Source: Paraherbaspirillum soli
Lineage (GTDB): Bacteria; Pseudomonadota; Gammaproteobacteria; Burkholderiales; Burkholderiaceae_D
Assembly: GCF_042654985.1 (NCBI RefSeq)
Contig: NZ_JBHSMT010000012.1
Coordinates: 201,129 to 265,128 of the forward strand
Direction: 5' to 3'
Length of the DNA: 64,000 nt
In this document: piece by piece, positions 1 to 8,610 of the stretch
Layout of the letters: every line of letters starts with the position of its first letter
How positions within the stretch are numbered: position 1 is the stretch's first letter
Position numbers and translations under genes: made by a program
The notes under the pieces: generated by a model
Told to the model about the DNA's origin: nothing
Database searches by the model: none
Seen by the model: the letters and a program-made list of their open reading frames with translations, nothing else

Positions 1-2579
1 CTAATTAAAGCCGCGGTATCGGTAAATGTGAACAGCGGCGCCAGCCCTCTTTTGGTCACCAGATAGCGCGCTTCCCATACCGGGTCGAACTTGTCCTTAA
101 AACTACGCAAACCCCGGAAGTTGTAAAACCGCCCTCCATGCTGGAACAGCATGCGCCCAAAACGATGCCAACGCGGCGCCAGCTGGTGCGTGGTCATGCC
201 CGACATCGGCGCCATGCCCAAACCGAAGCGCTGAAAACCTTGCTCCTTAAAATGCAGCATCAGTTTGGCAAACAAAAAATCCATCGTGCCGGGCGGCGCG
301 TCCGGCAATTGCCGCATCAAATCAATAGCCGCCTCGACTCTCAACACATCCGGGCACATCAAGGTAGCAAAAGCGACGATCTGCTGTTGCCGGCGAACGA
401 TGGCGACCGGCTGGCGCAAGATATAGGCTTCCTCGAAAGCGCCCAGGGAAAAACTCTTCTCGCGCGTATCCTGAGCGTTCAGCCATGCATCCGAAACCGT
501 CTTCAACTCACCCAGCAAGGCCGGCACCTGCGCGACCTCGATCAGTTCGAAACTCAAGCCTTCGCGCTCCGCACGGTTGACGCCATGCCTCAGCTTGGCG
601 CGACGCGGCCCTTCCAAGCTGAAATCCTCCAGCGGCACGTGCGCCTCCTCTCCCAATTTATACACACGCAAACCGGCATCCAGATACAGCGGCAAGCTTT
701 GCGGGCGCACTTTATAAAAAGCGGGACGACCGCCGTGGCCGTCAGCCATCTCGATAAAACGCCAGATCAGTTCCGACCATTCACGCGGATCGCCGACCGG
801 GTCGGACAAGGCCACCCACGACCGTTTTTGTTTGGCGAACATGATGAAGGCGTTGCCGGATGACGAGAACAACAGACTCTTGTCGCCCATCAAGGCCAGG
901 CAGGCATCGGCTGCCGGTTGTTTGCGCAGCACCTCGCCGGCGCGCTGTAACTCATCCTCGCCCGGCCGTTCGGCAAACCCTTCAGAGCGGCGGAACAACT
1001 GCCACAAGCCGATCCCCAGCGCCATGACGGCCACCACCATCAAAGCCCGCATCGAGCGCGGCGCATAGGCGTCGAACGCAAACTGCCACCACAGGCGGTC
1101 GGCATAATCGATGTCGCGATAAGCAAACACAAGTATCCAGCCGCAAGCGGCAAGCACGCAGGCCACCGCAATCAGCCAGCCGGCCTCGAAGCTCTGCGAA
1201 AACAGGGACGAGCGCCGATTGAACTGCTTGCGCGAAATCACCAATAACGACGCCAGCAAGAACAGCACCACGAACTCCGAAATCGCAATCCCCTTCGGAA
1301 GCGCCAGCACGCCCGCAATCACGGTCAAGACCAGCGATGCCCACCACGCGGCATCGAGCCGGTGCAGCAAACCGCGCGCCAAAAACAGCATCGCCAGGCC
1401 GGCCACGCTGCCGATCAAATGCGAGGCCTCCACCACAAACAGCGGTACGTGCAGCCTCAGCAATTCCTCGGCGTGACGGGTGGCCGGCGTTACTCCCGAT
1501 ACCAGCAGCATGACGCCGGTCACCAGCGTCAACGCGGTCAACAGCCAGGGCGACAACTTGACGGCAGCACGCGCTACCGGCGCCGCCGCTCCCGAACGCG
1601 CCTCAAACCCGGCCAGCAATATGGTGGCCACCAACAACGGCAACAAGAAGTAGATGCTGCGATACAGCAGCAGCGCCGCCGCTATCTCGCTGGTCGGCGC
1701 GTGGTCGCCGCAGGCCAGCAGAATCACCGCCTCGAACACGCCGACGCCGCCCGGCACATGGCTGATCACGCCGAGCGCCATGGCAATCGCATAAAACGCG
1801 ACGAAAGTCGGCAAGTCGATCACACCGCTCGGCAACAAAAACCATAAGGTCGCCGCAGCGGCACTTAAATCGAGCGCAGAGATAAGCAACTGGCGCAGCG
1901 CCAATCCGGCCTCCGGCAGACGCAGATTCCAGCGCCCCAACAACAACAGTTCACGCCGCAGCGCGCACAGCGCTATAAATCCAGCCACGCCAAGCAGAAC
2001 CGCGGCGGCCACTATGCGCAGCAGCTCGCTCGGAATATGCGCCAGCGACTCCACCTGCGGCGCTCCCCACAACAAGCCGATCGCACCGAAAGTCGTCATG
2101 CCGAGACCGAACGCACTGGCATTGAAAGCAATCGCCTGCGCGACTTGCGAAGCTTCGACGCCGCTCGCCGTATAGAGCCGCATGCGCACCGTACCGCCGG
2201 TCAAAATCCCAAGGCCTACGGTATTGCCAAGCGCGTAAGCGATGAATGAGGTCAACACGATCGTGCTGCCCTTCACCTTGGCGCCGACGTAACGCAAACT
2301 TGAAAAATCGTAGCCGGCAAGCGAAAGATAACTGACGGCAGTCGCCAGCACCGCCAGCAACAGATTGCTTAAAGGCGTGTTCTTGACCGCGTGGATAATG
2401 CTGCGATAGTGCACATTCGCCAACAGCGTATGCAGTGACTTGAAGACCAGCGCGGCAAGAATCAGGACAATCGCAACCGTCAGCCAAGGGCGCCAGGCCC
2501 AGGTTGTTGCCTTGGGTGCCGGAACGTCCAAATTATCTGGTGCCGGCTCTATTTGAGATGGAGAAGAATGATGTGCCAT
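1..2579 (-). CDS. mprF: Bifunctional lysylphosphatidylglycerol synthetase/flippase MprF (C-terminus cut by window edge)
   Basis: Adds a basic amino acid from aminoacyl-tRNA to phosphatidylglycerol and flips the product to the outer leaflet, which protects against cationic peptides. Translating the minus strand from ATG at 2579 gives an uninterrupted frame of at least 859 residues running off the window start. Residues about 25-510 are a chain of hydrophobic segments (flippase part). Residues about 545 onward form the soluble DUF2156-type synthase, with stretches such as FSSSGNAFIMF, RAKLRHGVNRAE and PGTMDFLFAKLM. Known MprF proteins are about 850-880 residues, so only a few residues should be missing. 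The upstream minus-strand neighbour is the cupin-like gene, 171 bp away. Which amino acid is transferred cannot be read from the sequence. Confidence 0.93.
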   Translation of the reverse strand, partial: MAHHSSPSQIEPAPDNLDVPAPKATTWAWRPWLTVAIVLILAALVFKSLHTLLANVHYRSIIHAVKNTPLSNLLLAVLATAVSYLSLAGYDFSSLRYVGAKVKGSTIVLTSFIAYALGNTVGLGILTGGTVRMRLYTASGVEASQVAQAIAFNASAFGLGMTTFGAIGLLWGAPQVESLAHIPSELLRIVAAAVLLGVAGFIALCALRRELLLLGRWNLRLPEAGLALRQLLISALDLSAAAATLWFLLPSGVIDLPTFVAFYAIAMALGVISHVPGGVGVFEAVILLACGDHAPTSEIAAALLLYRSIYFLLPLLVATILLAGFEARSGAAAPVARAAVKLSPWLLTALTLVTGVMLLVSGVTPATRHAEELLRLHVPLFVVEASHLIGSVAGLAMLFLARGLLHRLDAAWWASLVLTVIAGVLALPKGIAISEFVVLFLLASLLVISRKQFNRRSSLFSQSFEAGWLIAVACVLAACGWILVFAYRDIDYADRLWWQFAFDAYAPRSMRALMVVAVMALGIGLWQLFRRSEGFAERPGEDELQRAGEVLRKQPAADACLALMGDKSLLFSSSGNAFIMFAKQKRSWVALSDPVGDPREWSELIWRFIEMADGHGGRPAFYKVRPQSLPLYLDAGLRVYKLGEEAHVPLEDFSLEGPRRAKLRHGVNRAEREGLSFELIEVAQVPALLGELKTVSDAWLNAQDTREKSFSLGAFEEAYILRQPVAIVRRQQQIVAFATLMCPDVLRVEAAIDLMRQLPDAPPGTMDFLFAKLMLHFKEQGFQRFGLGMAPMSGMTTHQLAPRWHRFGRMLFQHGGRFYNFRGLRSFKDKFDPVWEARYLVTKRGLAPLFTFTDTAALI

Positions 2580-2750
2580 GAAACCTTTATGCACCTAGTG
2601 CCCTTGAGAACACCCTCAAGGTACTTTTCGAACGGGCGGGACCGGTTAGTTTACAGAGCAAGTTTCGCCGCTGCAAGCGAGGATATGCATCCCTCTAACC
2701 GGAGCCGGCCGCGCTCCACTGGCGGAGAGTTATCCCGAATTGCTCATCTA

Positions 2751-3701
2751 TCACTGATATTTGTGGCAAGTGCAATTGCCCCAGCGGTATAGATGCAGCT
2801 TATGCAAGACATTCTTGAGTTCGTTCGGGACGGCCTCGAACAGGATTTCGGGCGCGGTGAGACCGAATACGCCAAGGCTGATGGACGGCTCCAGCGATAC
2901 CACCGCGTGCCAGGTGCGCTTCGGGATGAACAGCGCATCGCCCGGCTCCACCCGGGCGTACAGGCCCTGGGTTTTCTCGAACTGCCGCAGTTGCTCCGGC
3001 TGCTGGTCCAGGCGCGATATATTGATGTCGCTCAAGGTCGCGCCCCAATCGTGTTTGGCGGAAATGCACATATGCGCAGTCTGGTCCGGCGGAAACAGGA
3101 TGAATTCCTTGGTGCCGCGCACCTGACAAAACCAGTTGTGCGGAAAGTCGTAGTGCAAACCGGTGACCGTGTTGGCCGGCCCCATAAACACATACTCCCA
3201 AGTCCAGCGCCAGCCCGGCCATAGATCCTGGATCGCGAAGTCTTTCCGCAACGCCGGGAACTGGTCCAGGATATTCCACTGCGCCAGATACATGCGGTCC
3301 GGACGGAACGACTGCATATGCGACCAGTCCAGCAAAAATCGCTCGCCCGGCTCCAGCTGTCTCCGCCGGCGCGCCGGCAGCAAGCCGACATCGTCGCTGA
3401 GCGTTTGTTTGGCAGCGGCGGCAAGCTGCTGCAAATAGGGCCCGACCGGCAAGAACGGCCGCGGCTGCGTCTGCCCCTGCTCGACCAGTCCATTCTGGAA
3501 TTGCACGACCGGTTCAGAGCCATCCTTGTGGCGCAGCGTCGACATTTGTTCAAACGACCATCCGGCCTGGGCCGGCCAGTTGCGCAGTGCGCCCTTGACC
3601 AGTAACGGCCGCGTGCGGGCGCCAAAGCCGCCATCGCGAGCAAGCTGCAATGCGTCGATTTCTTCTACAAGTTGGAAGGAAGGACCGGTGATCGAAGTCA
3701 T
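2751..3701 (-). CDS. Cupin-like / JmjC-type 2-oxoglutarate Fe(II) oxygenase
   Basis: A 316-residue cupin_8/JmjC-like protein. The iron ligands are visible: HYD (HxD) in the stretch GLHYDFPHNWFCQVRG, then a distal His in PKRTWHAVV near the C-terminus. The strand FILFPPDQ between them is typical of this fold. The N-terminal LVKGALRNWPA resembles the usual 'P-(V/L)-(V/L)-x-G' opening of the family. ATG at 3701 is preferred over an in-frame TTG at 3728; neither has a convincing Shine-Dalgarno. The gene is divergent from the Dap operon and shares its control region, so it could be a tailoring hydroxylase of that pathway, a ribosomal or protein hydroxylase, or unrelated. The substrate is unknown. 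Confidence 0.85.
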   Translation of the reverse strand: MTSITGPSFQLVEEIDALQLARDGGFGARTRPLLVKGALRNWPAQAGWSFEQMSTLRHKDGSEPVVQFQNGLVEQGQTQPRPFLPVGPYLQQLAAAAKQTLSDDVGLLPARRRRQLEPGERFLLDWSHMQSFRPDRMYLAQWNILDQFPALRKDFAIQDLWPGWRWTWEYVFMGPANTVTGLHYDFPHNWFCQVRGTKEFILFPPDQTAHMCISAKHDWGATLSDINISRLDQQPEQLRQFEKTQGLYARVEPGDALFIPKRTWHAVVSLEPSISLGVFGLTAPEILFEAVPNELKNVLHKLHLYRWGNCTCHKYQ

Positions 3702-3846
3702 GGCGAAAGTTGTCAGGTAGGTCGGCAAAGTGGCCCGTATTTTATGCCAATTTGTATTTCAATTTACGCCGGGCGCATCACCGCGATCGAGTCTATTGGA
3801 GGACCGCGGTTACTTTGCAAATTGCTTGCCGCAAGGTTGACCTAAA

Positions 3847-3866
3847 AGCTGTCACTTCTGACAGCT
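3847..3866. promoter_or_regulatory. Perfect 8-bp inverted repeat, candidate operator of the Dap operon
   Basis: AGCTGTCA-CTTC-TGACAGCT is a perfect palindrome with a 4-bp spacer. It lies in the 333-bp divergent region (3702-4034) between the cupin-like gene and sbnA. A TTGACC hexamer (3837-3842) lies just upstream, so a repressor here could block a promoter. A second purine-rich AGGAGG (3925-3930) has no sensible ATG behind it. No regulator gene is adjacent. The hairpin could alternatively act in RNA. Confidence 0.5.
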
Positions 3867-4034
3867 ACGCCGAATTCAAGAATCACAACACAATAATTCC
3901 CTCTGTATACCTAGCCAAAATATCAGGAGGTGGGCCTATCACATCAAGGCTGCTCAGGTACGCCTCTCACAAATTTGGCCGTTGATCCTTACTCATCGAT
4001 AAAGCATGACCATACCGACAGGAGCATATGCCAC

Positions 4035-5036
4035 ATGAGAATCAGCCAAATGATCAACGATCATGCTTTCGCACGGCTACAACATTTCCCGCTCGCTAAT
4101 ACCTACTTGAAAATTGAAGCTTTCAACCCGGCCGGCTCCATCAAGCTCAAGGCCGCGCTGGGATTGATCGCCAATCTTGAGAAGCAAGGTTTGATCAAGC
4201 CGGATTCCATCCTGATTGAATCGTCGTCCGGCAATCTCGGCGTCGCACTGGCTATCGTGTGTTCGGAACGCGGCTATCGCTTCACCTGCGTGGTCGACCC
4301 CAATGCCTCGCAGCAGAACGTAAAAACAATGAAGGCCCTGGGAGCCGACATCATCACCGTCACTATCCGCGATGAAAATGGCGGCTACCTCAACACCCGG
4401 ATCGAGCACATCAAGTCGCTGCAGCAAGCGGACTCCCGCTATGTATGGCTGAACCAGTACGCCAACCCGGAAAATCCGCGCGCCCATGCCCGCACCACCG
4501 CCAAGTCGATTGCCGAATCGTTCGAGCGCCTGGATTACCTGTTCGTCGGCGCCGGCACCACCGGCACCCTGATGGGCTGCGTCCAGTTCTTCTCCGAACA
4601 CCGGCCCGAAACGCGGATTGTTGCGGTCGATAGCGTGGGATCGGTCACTTTCGGCTATCCGCCGTCCAAACGCTACATCCCAGGCCTGGGCACCAGCCGC
4701 CGTCCAGAAATATTCAAGCCGGGCGGATTGTTCGGCGTCGAAATGGTGCCCGAGACGAATGCCGTCACCATGTGTCGCTGGCTGGCCCGCAGCAACGGCC
4801 TGCTGGCCGGCGGCTCCACCGGCACCGTGCTGGCAGGCGTGCATGCGTGGCGCGAGCGCTTGCCGAAGGATGCGGTGGTGGTCGCCATTTCGCCCGACCT
4901 CGGCGAACGCTACCTGGACACGATCTACGACGACCATTGGGTCAGCAGTCATTTCGGGCCGCATGCACTGTCGTCAGACTTAAGCAACCTCAGCCTGCCG
5001 CCAGTGCAATCCACAACTCCCCATGCCGTTTTTTAA
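4035..5036 (+). CDS. sbnA: 2,3-diaminopropionate biosynthesis protein SbnA (PLP enzyme)
   Basis: A PLP-dependent cysteine-synthase-fold enzyme of 333 residues. In the characterised SbnA family, O-phospho-L-serine and L-glutamate are condensed to N-(1-amino-1-carboxyl-2-ethyl)-glutamate. Visible motifs: NPAGSIKLKA with the PLP lysine (about K37), the phosphate-binding loop SSSGNLG, GAGTTGTLMG, and the GGSTGT loop with the serine that contacts the pyridine nitrogen. The start was set at ATG 4035 because AGGAG (4020-4024) lies 10 nt upstream; the longer frame from GTG 3930 adds 35 residues unlike the family. The next gene is SbnB, 14 bp downstream. That pairing separates it from ordinary CysK/CysM, so confidence in a Dap role is high. 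Confidence 0.92.
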   Translation: MRISQMINDHAFARLQHFPLANTYLKIEAFNPAGSIKLKAALGLIANLEKQGLIKPDSILIESSSGNLGVALAIVCSERGYRFTCVVDPNASQQNVKTMKALGADIITVTIRDENGGYLNTRIEHIKSLQQADSRYVWLNQYANPENPRAHARTTAKSIAESFERLDYLFVGAGTTGTLMGCVQFFSEHRPETRIVAVDSVGSVTFGYPPSKRYIPGLGTSRRPEIFKPGGLFGVEMVPETNAVTMCRWLARSNGLLAGGSTGTVLAGVHAWRERLPKDAVVVAISPDLGERYLDTIYDDHWVSSHFGPHALSSDLSNLSLPPVQSTTPHAVF

Positions 5037-5050
5037 TTAGAAATAAGCCT

Positions 5051-6055
5051 ATGTTCGATTTCCATGTCATACCCGGTCACGTCATCAAAACCCTGCTCGA
5101 TGAAAATGCCGCATCCGTTATCGCCAGCGTGCAAAACGCCTACCTGGCCCATCACCAAGGCGCCACAGTCAACCCCGACAGTTACTTCTTGCGCTACCCG
5201 GACAATCCGGCCAACCGCATCATCGCGCTGCCGGCCACCATCAACGCCGACGTCAATGTGTCTGGCATCAAATGGATCGCCAGCTTCCCGAAGAATATAG
5301 AACAAGGCATTCCGCGCGCCTCTGCGGTGCTGGTGCTGAACGACCATCAGACCGGCTATCCGTTCGCGCTGCTGGAGTGCGCGCTGATCAGCGCCGCCCG
5401 CACCGCGGCGTCCGCCGTGCTTGGCGCCTACTGGCTCAATCACAACACGCGTTCGGTCAAGCAGCTGTCCATCATCGGCGCCGGGGTGATTGCACGCACC
5501 ATTCTCGATACATTTGTCACCGACGGCTGGCAAATCGGCGAAGTGTTGGTGCACGACACGCATCCTGCCTCGGCGAGCGCGCTGATGAACCATGCCCGCG
5601 ACCGCCATCAGTTGAAAGCCAGCACGGTGGCGCTCGATGCCGCGTTGTCCAGCCAAGTGGTGGTGTTCGCCACCAACGCCGGGACGCCCTATGTCAGCGA
5701 ACCGGGCGCATTCCGTCCAGGTCAGGTGATTCTCAATATTTCCCTGCGCGATATCGGCCCGGACCTGATCGAATCTGCAAAAAATATTTTCGATGATGTC
5801 GACCACTGCATGAAAGCCAACACCTCTCCGCATCTGGCGGAACTGAAATTCGGCCATCGCCAGTTCGTCACCGGCACGCTGGCGCAATTAATTCAGGGCG
5901 AGATAGAACTCGACCGCAGCAAACCATTGATTTTTTCCCCGTTCGGGATGGGCATGCTCGACCTGGCGCTGGGCAAGACGCTCTACGACAAAGCCATAGC
6001 GCAAGGCACGGCGGTTGCGGTTCCCAACTTTTTTGGAGAAACCACGCGATGGTAA
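5051..6055 (+). CDS. sbnB: 2,3-diaminopropionate biosynthesis protein SbnB (ornithine cyclodeaminase/AlaDH family)
   Basis: A 334-residue NAD-dependent dehydrogenase of the ornithine-cyclodeaminase/mu-crystallin family. SbnB oxidatively cleaves the SbnA product to L-2,3-diaminopropionate plus 2-oxoglutarate. Evidence: an N-terminal substrate lobe with NRIIALPA and SGIKWIASFP, the Rossmann motif IIGAGVIAR, and the C-terminal FSPFGMGMLDLALG characteristic of SbnB-like members. ATG 5051 follows sbnA by 14 bp. Its stop overlaps the start of the next gene (ATGGTAA), which indicates translational coupling. Outside siderophore clusters, SbnAB pairs occur in antibiotic pathways (zwittermicin, viomycin, dapdiamide), which is the relevant comparison because no siderophore synthetase is seen here. 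Confidence 0.93.
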   Translation: MFDFHVIPGHVIKTLLDENAASVIASVQNAYLAHHQGATVNPDSYFLRYPDNPANRIIALPATINADVNVSGIKWIASFPKNIEQGIPRASAVLVLNDHQTGYPFALLECALISAARTAASAVLGAYWLNHNTRSVKQLSIIGAGVIARTILDTFVTDGWQIGEVLVHDTHPASASALMNHARDRHQLKASTVALDAALSSQVVVFATNAGTPYVSEPGAFRPGQVILNISLRDIGPDLIESAKNIFDDVDHCMKANTSPHLAELKFGHRQFVTGTLAQLIQGEIELDRSKPLIFSPFGMGMLDLALGKTLYDKAIAQGTAVAVPNFFGETTRW

Positions 6056-7944
6056 GCAGCAGTGCATTGCAGCCGGCGCTGCGAGTTGGAATCATCGGAC
6101 TGGGGCCGCATGGCTTGGTGATACTGGAACGTCTGCTGAAAGTGGCCGAGCGCGATCCCAGCCGGACGCTTGCGATCACGGTGTTCGAACCTAATCAACC
6201 CGGGGTCGGCTTGCACGGCGTCGATCAGCCGGATTATTTGCTGCTCAATACCATCGCCAGTCAACTCGGCATGTATCCCGACGGCCCTGCCCTGGCCAGC
6301 AAAGACCCGCGCGACGGGCGTCAGGGACCGGACTTTCTCGCCTGGTGCCATAAGGCCGGCATCCATGTCGACGACAACGGTCAAGTGACCGTCGACGGCG
6401 GACGCCCGGTCCAGGCCACCGACTTCCTGCCGCGGCGGCTGCTCGGCGAATATCTGACCCATGTGTTTGACGCGTTAATGGACGATAAGCCCGAACATGT
6501 CAGCATCCATCTCTACAACGAACGTGCGACGCGCGTGGTCAAGGGCGTCGATCAAGACAGCTATCTGCTGGAAGGAGAGTCGGGGATTCAAGCCAGGGTG
6601 GATCGCCTGTTCATCGCGATCGGCCATTCCGATCCGCAGCCTACACAGCACGCGCAAGCCAGCTCAAAACGCACCATACGCAATGTCTATCCGATGCCGG
6701 AAAGCTTTATCGACATCCCGCCGGGAGCGCGCGTAGGCTTGGAGGGCTTCGGCTTGGTCGCGATGGATGCGCTCGCGGCTTTGTCCGCTGGGCGCGGCGG
6801 CCGCTTCGAACGCAACGGCGGCCAGGTACGTTATATCGCCAGCGGCCAAGAACCGCGCATCACCTTATTTTCGCGTTGCGGTCTGCCGTTCCGCGTGCGC
6901 CCGGAAACCGCCGCCGGACGCGCCAAACATCAGGCGCTGCTGATGACCCCGGCACGCATCGCGCAGTTGCGCGCCGACCGTCCCGACCAGCGGCTGGACT
7001 TCGATCAAGACGTACTGCCGTTGATGCTGGCGGAAATGCGCGCGGTTTATCACCTGACCAAAATGGCGCAGCGGCACACGCACGCGCGCCAGGTGCTGTA
7101 TGCCGAATTACGGCAAGCGGCGCAGATCGACCTGGCTTCGCTGCTCGCCATACTCGACCATCTGGACGCGGACGATACGGAAGCATTCGATCCCCGCCAG
7201 CACTTGCTGCACAAGCTGCCGGATGGCTTGCAAGACCGCGACTACGCGGCCTGGGTCCGCCGCTACATCGAAGCGGACCTGGAGCAAGGTCTGCGCGGGC
7301 TGCATGCTTCGCCGCTCAAGGCCGCGCTCGAAGTCTGGCGCGACCTGCGCGATGCCTTGCGCAGCGTGGTCGATTTTCATGGTTTGACAACCGACTCGCA
7401 TCGTCGTTTTTTCAGCACCTATGCAGGACTGGTCAATCGCACCGTGGCAGGCCCGCAAAAAGAACGGCACCAGGACTTGCTGGCGCTGATCGATGCCGGC
7501 ATCGTGACCATCGCAGCAGGCGTCAAATCATCGCTGCGCTTTGATCCCGAAAATGAGCACCACCTGCTCGAAATCGGCCAATCCGAACGCACCACCCTGA
7601 CTCTGGACTGGATCATCGAAGCGCGTGCCGTCACCGATGGCCTGATCAGCAGCAACTCGCCGGTGATCAGGGATCTCCATCGCGCCGGCTTACTCAGGGC
7701 TACTGTGGCATCGCCCGGCCTGGATGCGGTCGACGTCGATCCGGATCACCATCCATACGACGCCTCGGGCCAGGCGATCCAATCGCTGTGGTTATTCGGG
7801 CCGATGATCGAAGGAGCCACCTACTACAACCACTATGTGCCGTCGGCAGGCGCATTCTCGCGCGCCTTCGCCGATGCCCATCGCGCCGCCCTGTCCTGCC
7901 TGCAAGCCGCCCACCAGCACCCGACCCAAGGAGCAACGCCATGA
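6049..7944 (+). CDS. FAD/NAD(P)-binding protein (NAD_binding_9-type), Dap-pathway candidate oxidoreductase
   Basis: A 631-residue flavoprotein-like protein. The N-terminus VGIIGLGPHGLVILERLL is a dinucleotide-binding loop of the GxGxxG type with PHG replacing the usual residues. It is followed by VFEPNQPGVG and LLLNTIASQ, typical of the NAD_binding_9 group of putative oxidoreductases or hydroxylases. A second Rossmann-like region starts near GARVGLEGFGLVAMDALAALS, and a C-terminal segment (LWLFGPMIEG) resembles the closing FAD-contact region. It overlaps sbnB by 7 bp and thrH by 4 bp, so it is co-translated with the Dap enzymes. A redox step on Dap or a derivative, for instance N-oxidation, is a hypothesis; no substrate can be read from the sequence. 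Confidence 0.85.
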   Translation: MVSSSALQPALRVGIIGLGPHGLVILERLLKVAERDPSRTLAITVFEPNQPGVGLHGVDQPDYLLLNTIASQLGMYPDGPALASKDPRDGRQGPDFLAWCHKAGIHVDDNGQVTVDGGRPVQATDFLPRRLLGEYLTHVFDALMDDKPEHVSIHLYNERATRVVKGVDQDSYLLEGESGIQARVDRLFIAIGHSDPQPTQHAQASSKRTIRNVYPMPESFIDIPPGARVGLEGFGLVAMDALAALSAGRGGRFERNGGQVRYIASGQEPRITLFSRCGLPFRVRPETAAGRAKHQALLMTPARIAQLRADRPDQRLDFDQDVLPLMLAEMRAVYHLTKMAQRHTHARQVLYAELRQAAQIDLASLLAILDHLDADDTEAFDPRQHLLHKLPDGLQDRDYAAWVRRYIEADLEQGLRGLHASPLKAALEVWRDLRDALRSVVDFHGLTTDSHRRFFSTYAGLVNRTVAGPQKERHQDLLALIDAGIVTIAAGVKSSLRFDPENEHHLLEIGQSERTTLTLDWIIEARAVTDGLISSNSPVIRDLHRAGLLRATVASPGLDAVDVDPDHHPYDASGQAIQSLWLFGPMIEGATYYNHYVPSAGAFSRAFADAHRAALSCLQAAHQHPTQGATP

Positions 7945-8591
7945 TGATGATTTGCCTGGATGTCGAAGGCGTCCTGCTGCCCGAGCTATGGCTATGCATT
8001 GCCGAGGCCACCGGGATCAGCGACCTGAAGCGCACTACTCGCGATGAACCGGACTTCGATGCGCTGATGCGGGACCGGATTGCCATTTTGCGACACCACG
8101 GCATTCGTTATCGCGACCTGCTGCCTATCATCAATGCGCAGTCGCCGCTGCCCGGCGCGGCCGAATTCCTGGCCTCGCTGCGGCAGCGCTTCCAGGTGTC
8201 GCTGGTGTCCGACTCGTTCTACGAATTCCTGATGCCGCTGTCGCCCAAGCTCGGCTACCCGACCATTTTTTGCCATCATTTGCAAGTCTCCGACGAAGGC
8301 TGGATCGTCGAATGGCAAGCGCGCCTGCGCGACCAGAAACCCAAGGTGGTCAATGCTTTCAAACAACAGGGTTTTCTAGTGGTGGCGGCAGGCGATAGCT
8401 ACAACGACCTGGGCATGCTGCAAGCTGCCGACGCCGGCTTTTTTATCCATGCCCCGGATCGCGTGACCAGCCAGCATCCGGAGCGGCGCCGCTGCCACTC
8501 ACACACCGAGCTATTCGAAGCGATCGACGCTTTCGCTGCACGCCACTCCACGCAAGCACTGTTGCAAGTACGGGCCAACGCTGTTGCCTGA
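7941..8591 (+). CDS. thrH: ThrH-like phosphoserine phosphatase / homoserine phosphotransferase (HAD family)
   Basis: A 216-residue HAD protein closely resembling Pseudomonas ThrH (about 205 residues), which removes phosphate from phosphoserine and can pass it to homoserine. Motif I is CLDVEGVL, with the DxE form typical of ThrH rather than SerB's DxD. Motif II is LVSDSFYEF, and motif III/IV is AAGDSYNDLGML. The start overlaps the previous stop (ATGA) with AAGGAG at 7928-7933. Phosphoserine is also the donor substrate of SbnA, so the enzyme may tune that pool. It may instead dephosphorylate a phosphorylated pathway intermediate. In-frame ATGs at 7944 and 7947 are alternatives. Confidence 0.88.
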   Translation: MMMICLDVEGVLLPELWLCIAEATGISDLKRTTRDEPDFDALMRDRIAILRHHGIRYRDLLPIINAQSPLPGAAEFLASLRQRFQVSLVSDSFYEFLMPLSPKLGYPTIFCHHLQVSDEGWIVEWQARLRDQKPKVVNAFKQQGFLVVAAGDSYNDLGMLQAADAGFFIHAPDRVTSQHPERRRCHSHTELFEAIDAFAARHSTQALLQVRANAVA

Positions 8592-8610
8592 CACCATAGG
8601 GTAAATATTT

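Noticed and set aside
4035..6055. Staphyloferrin-type siderophore locus
   Set aside because: Only the Dap-forming SbnA/SbnB pair is present; no IucA/IucC-type synthetase, decarboxylase or TonB receptor in the window.
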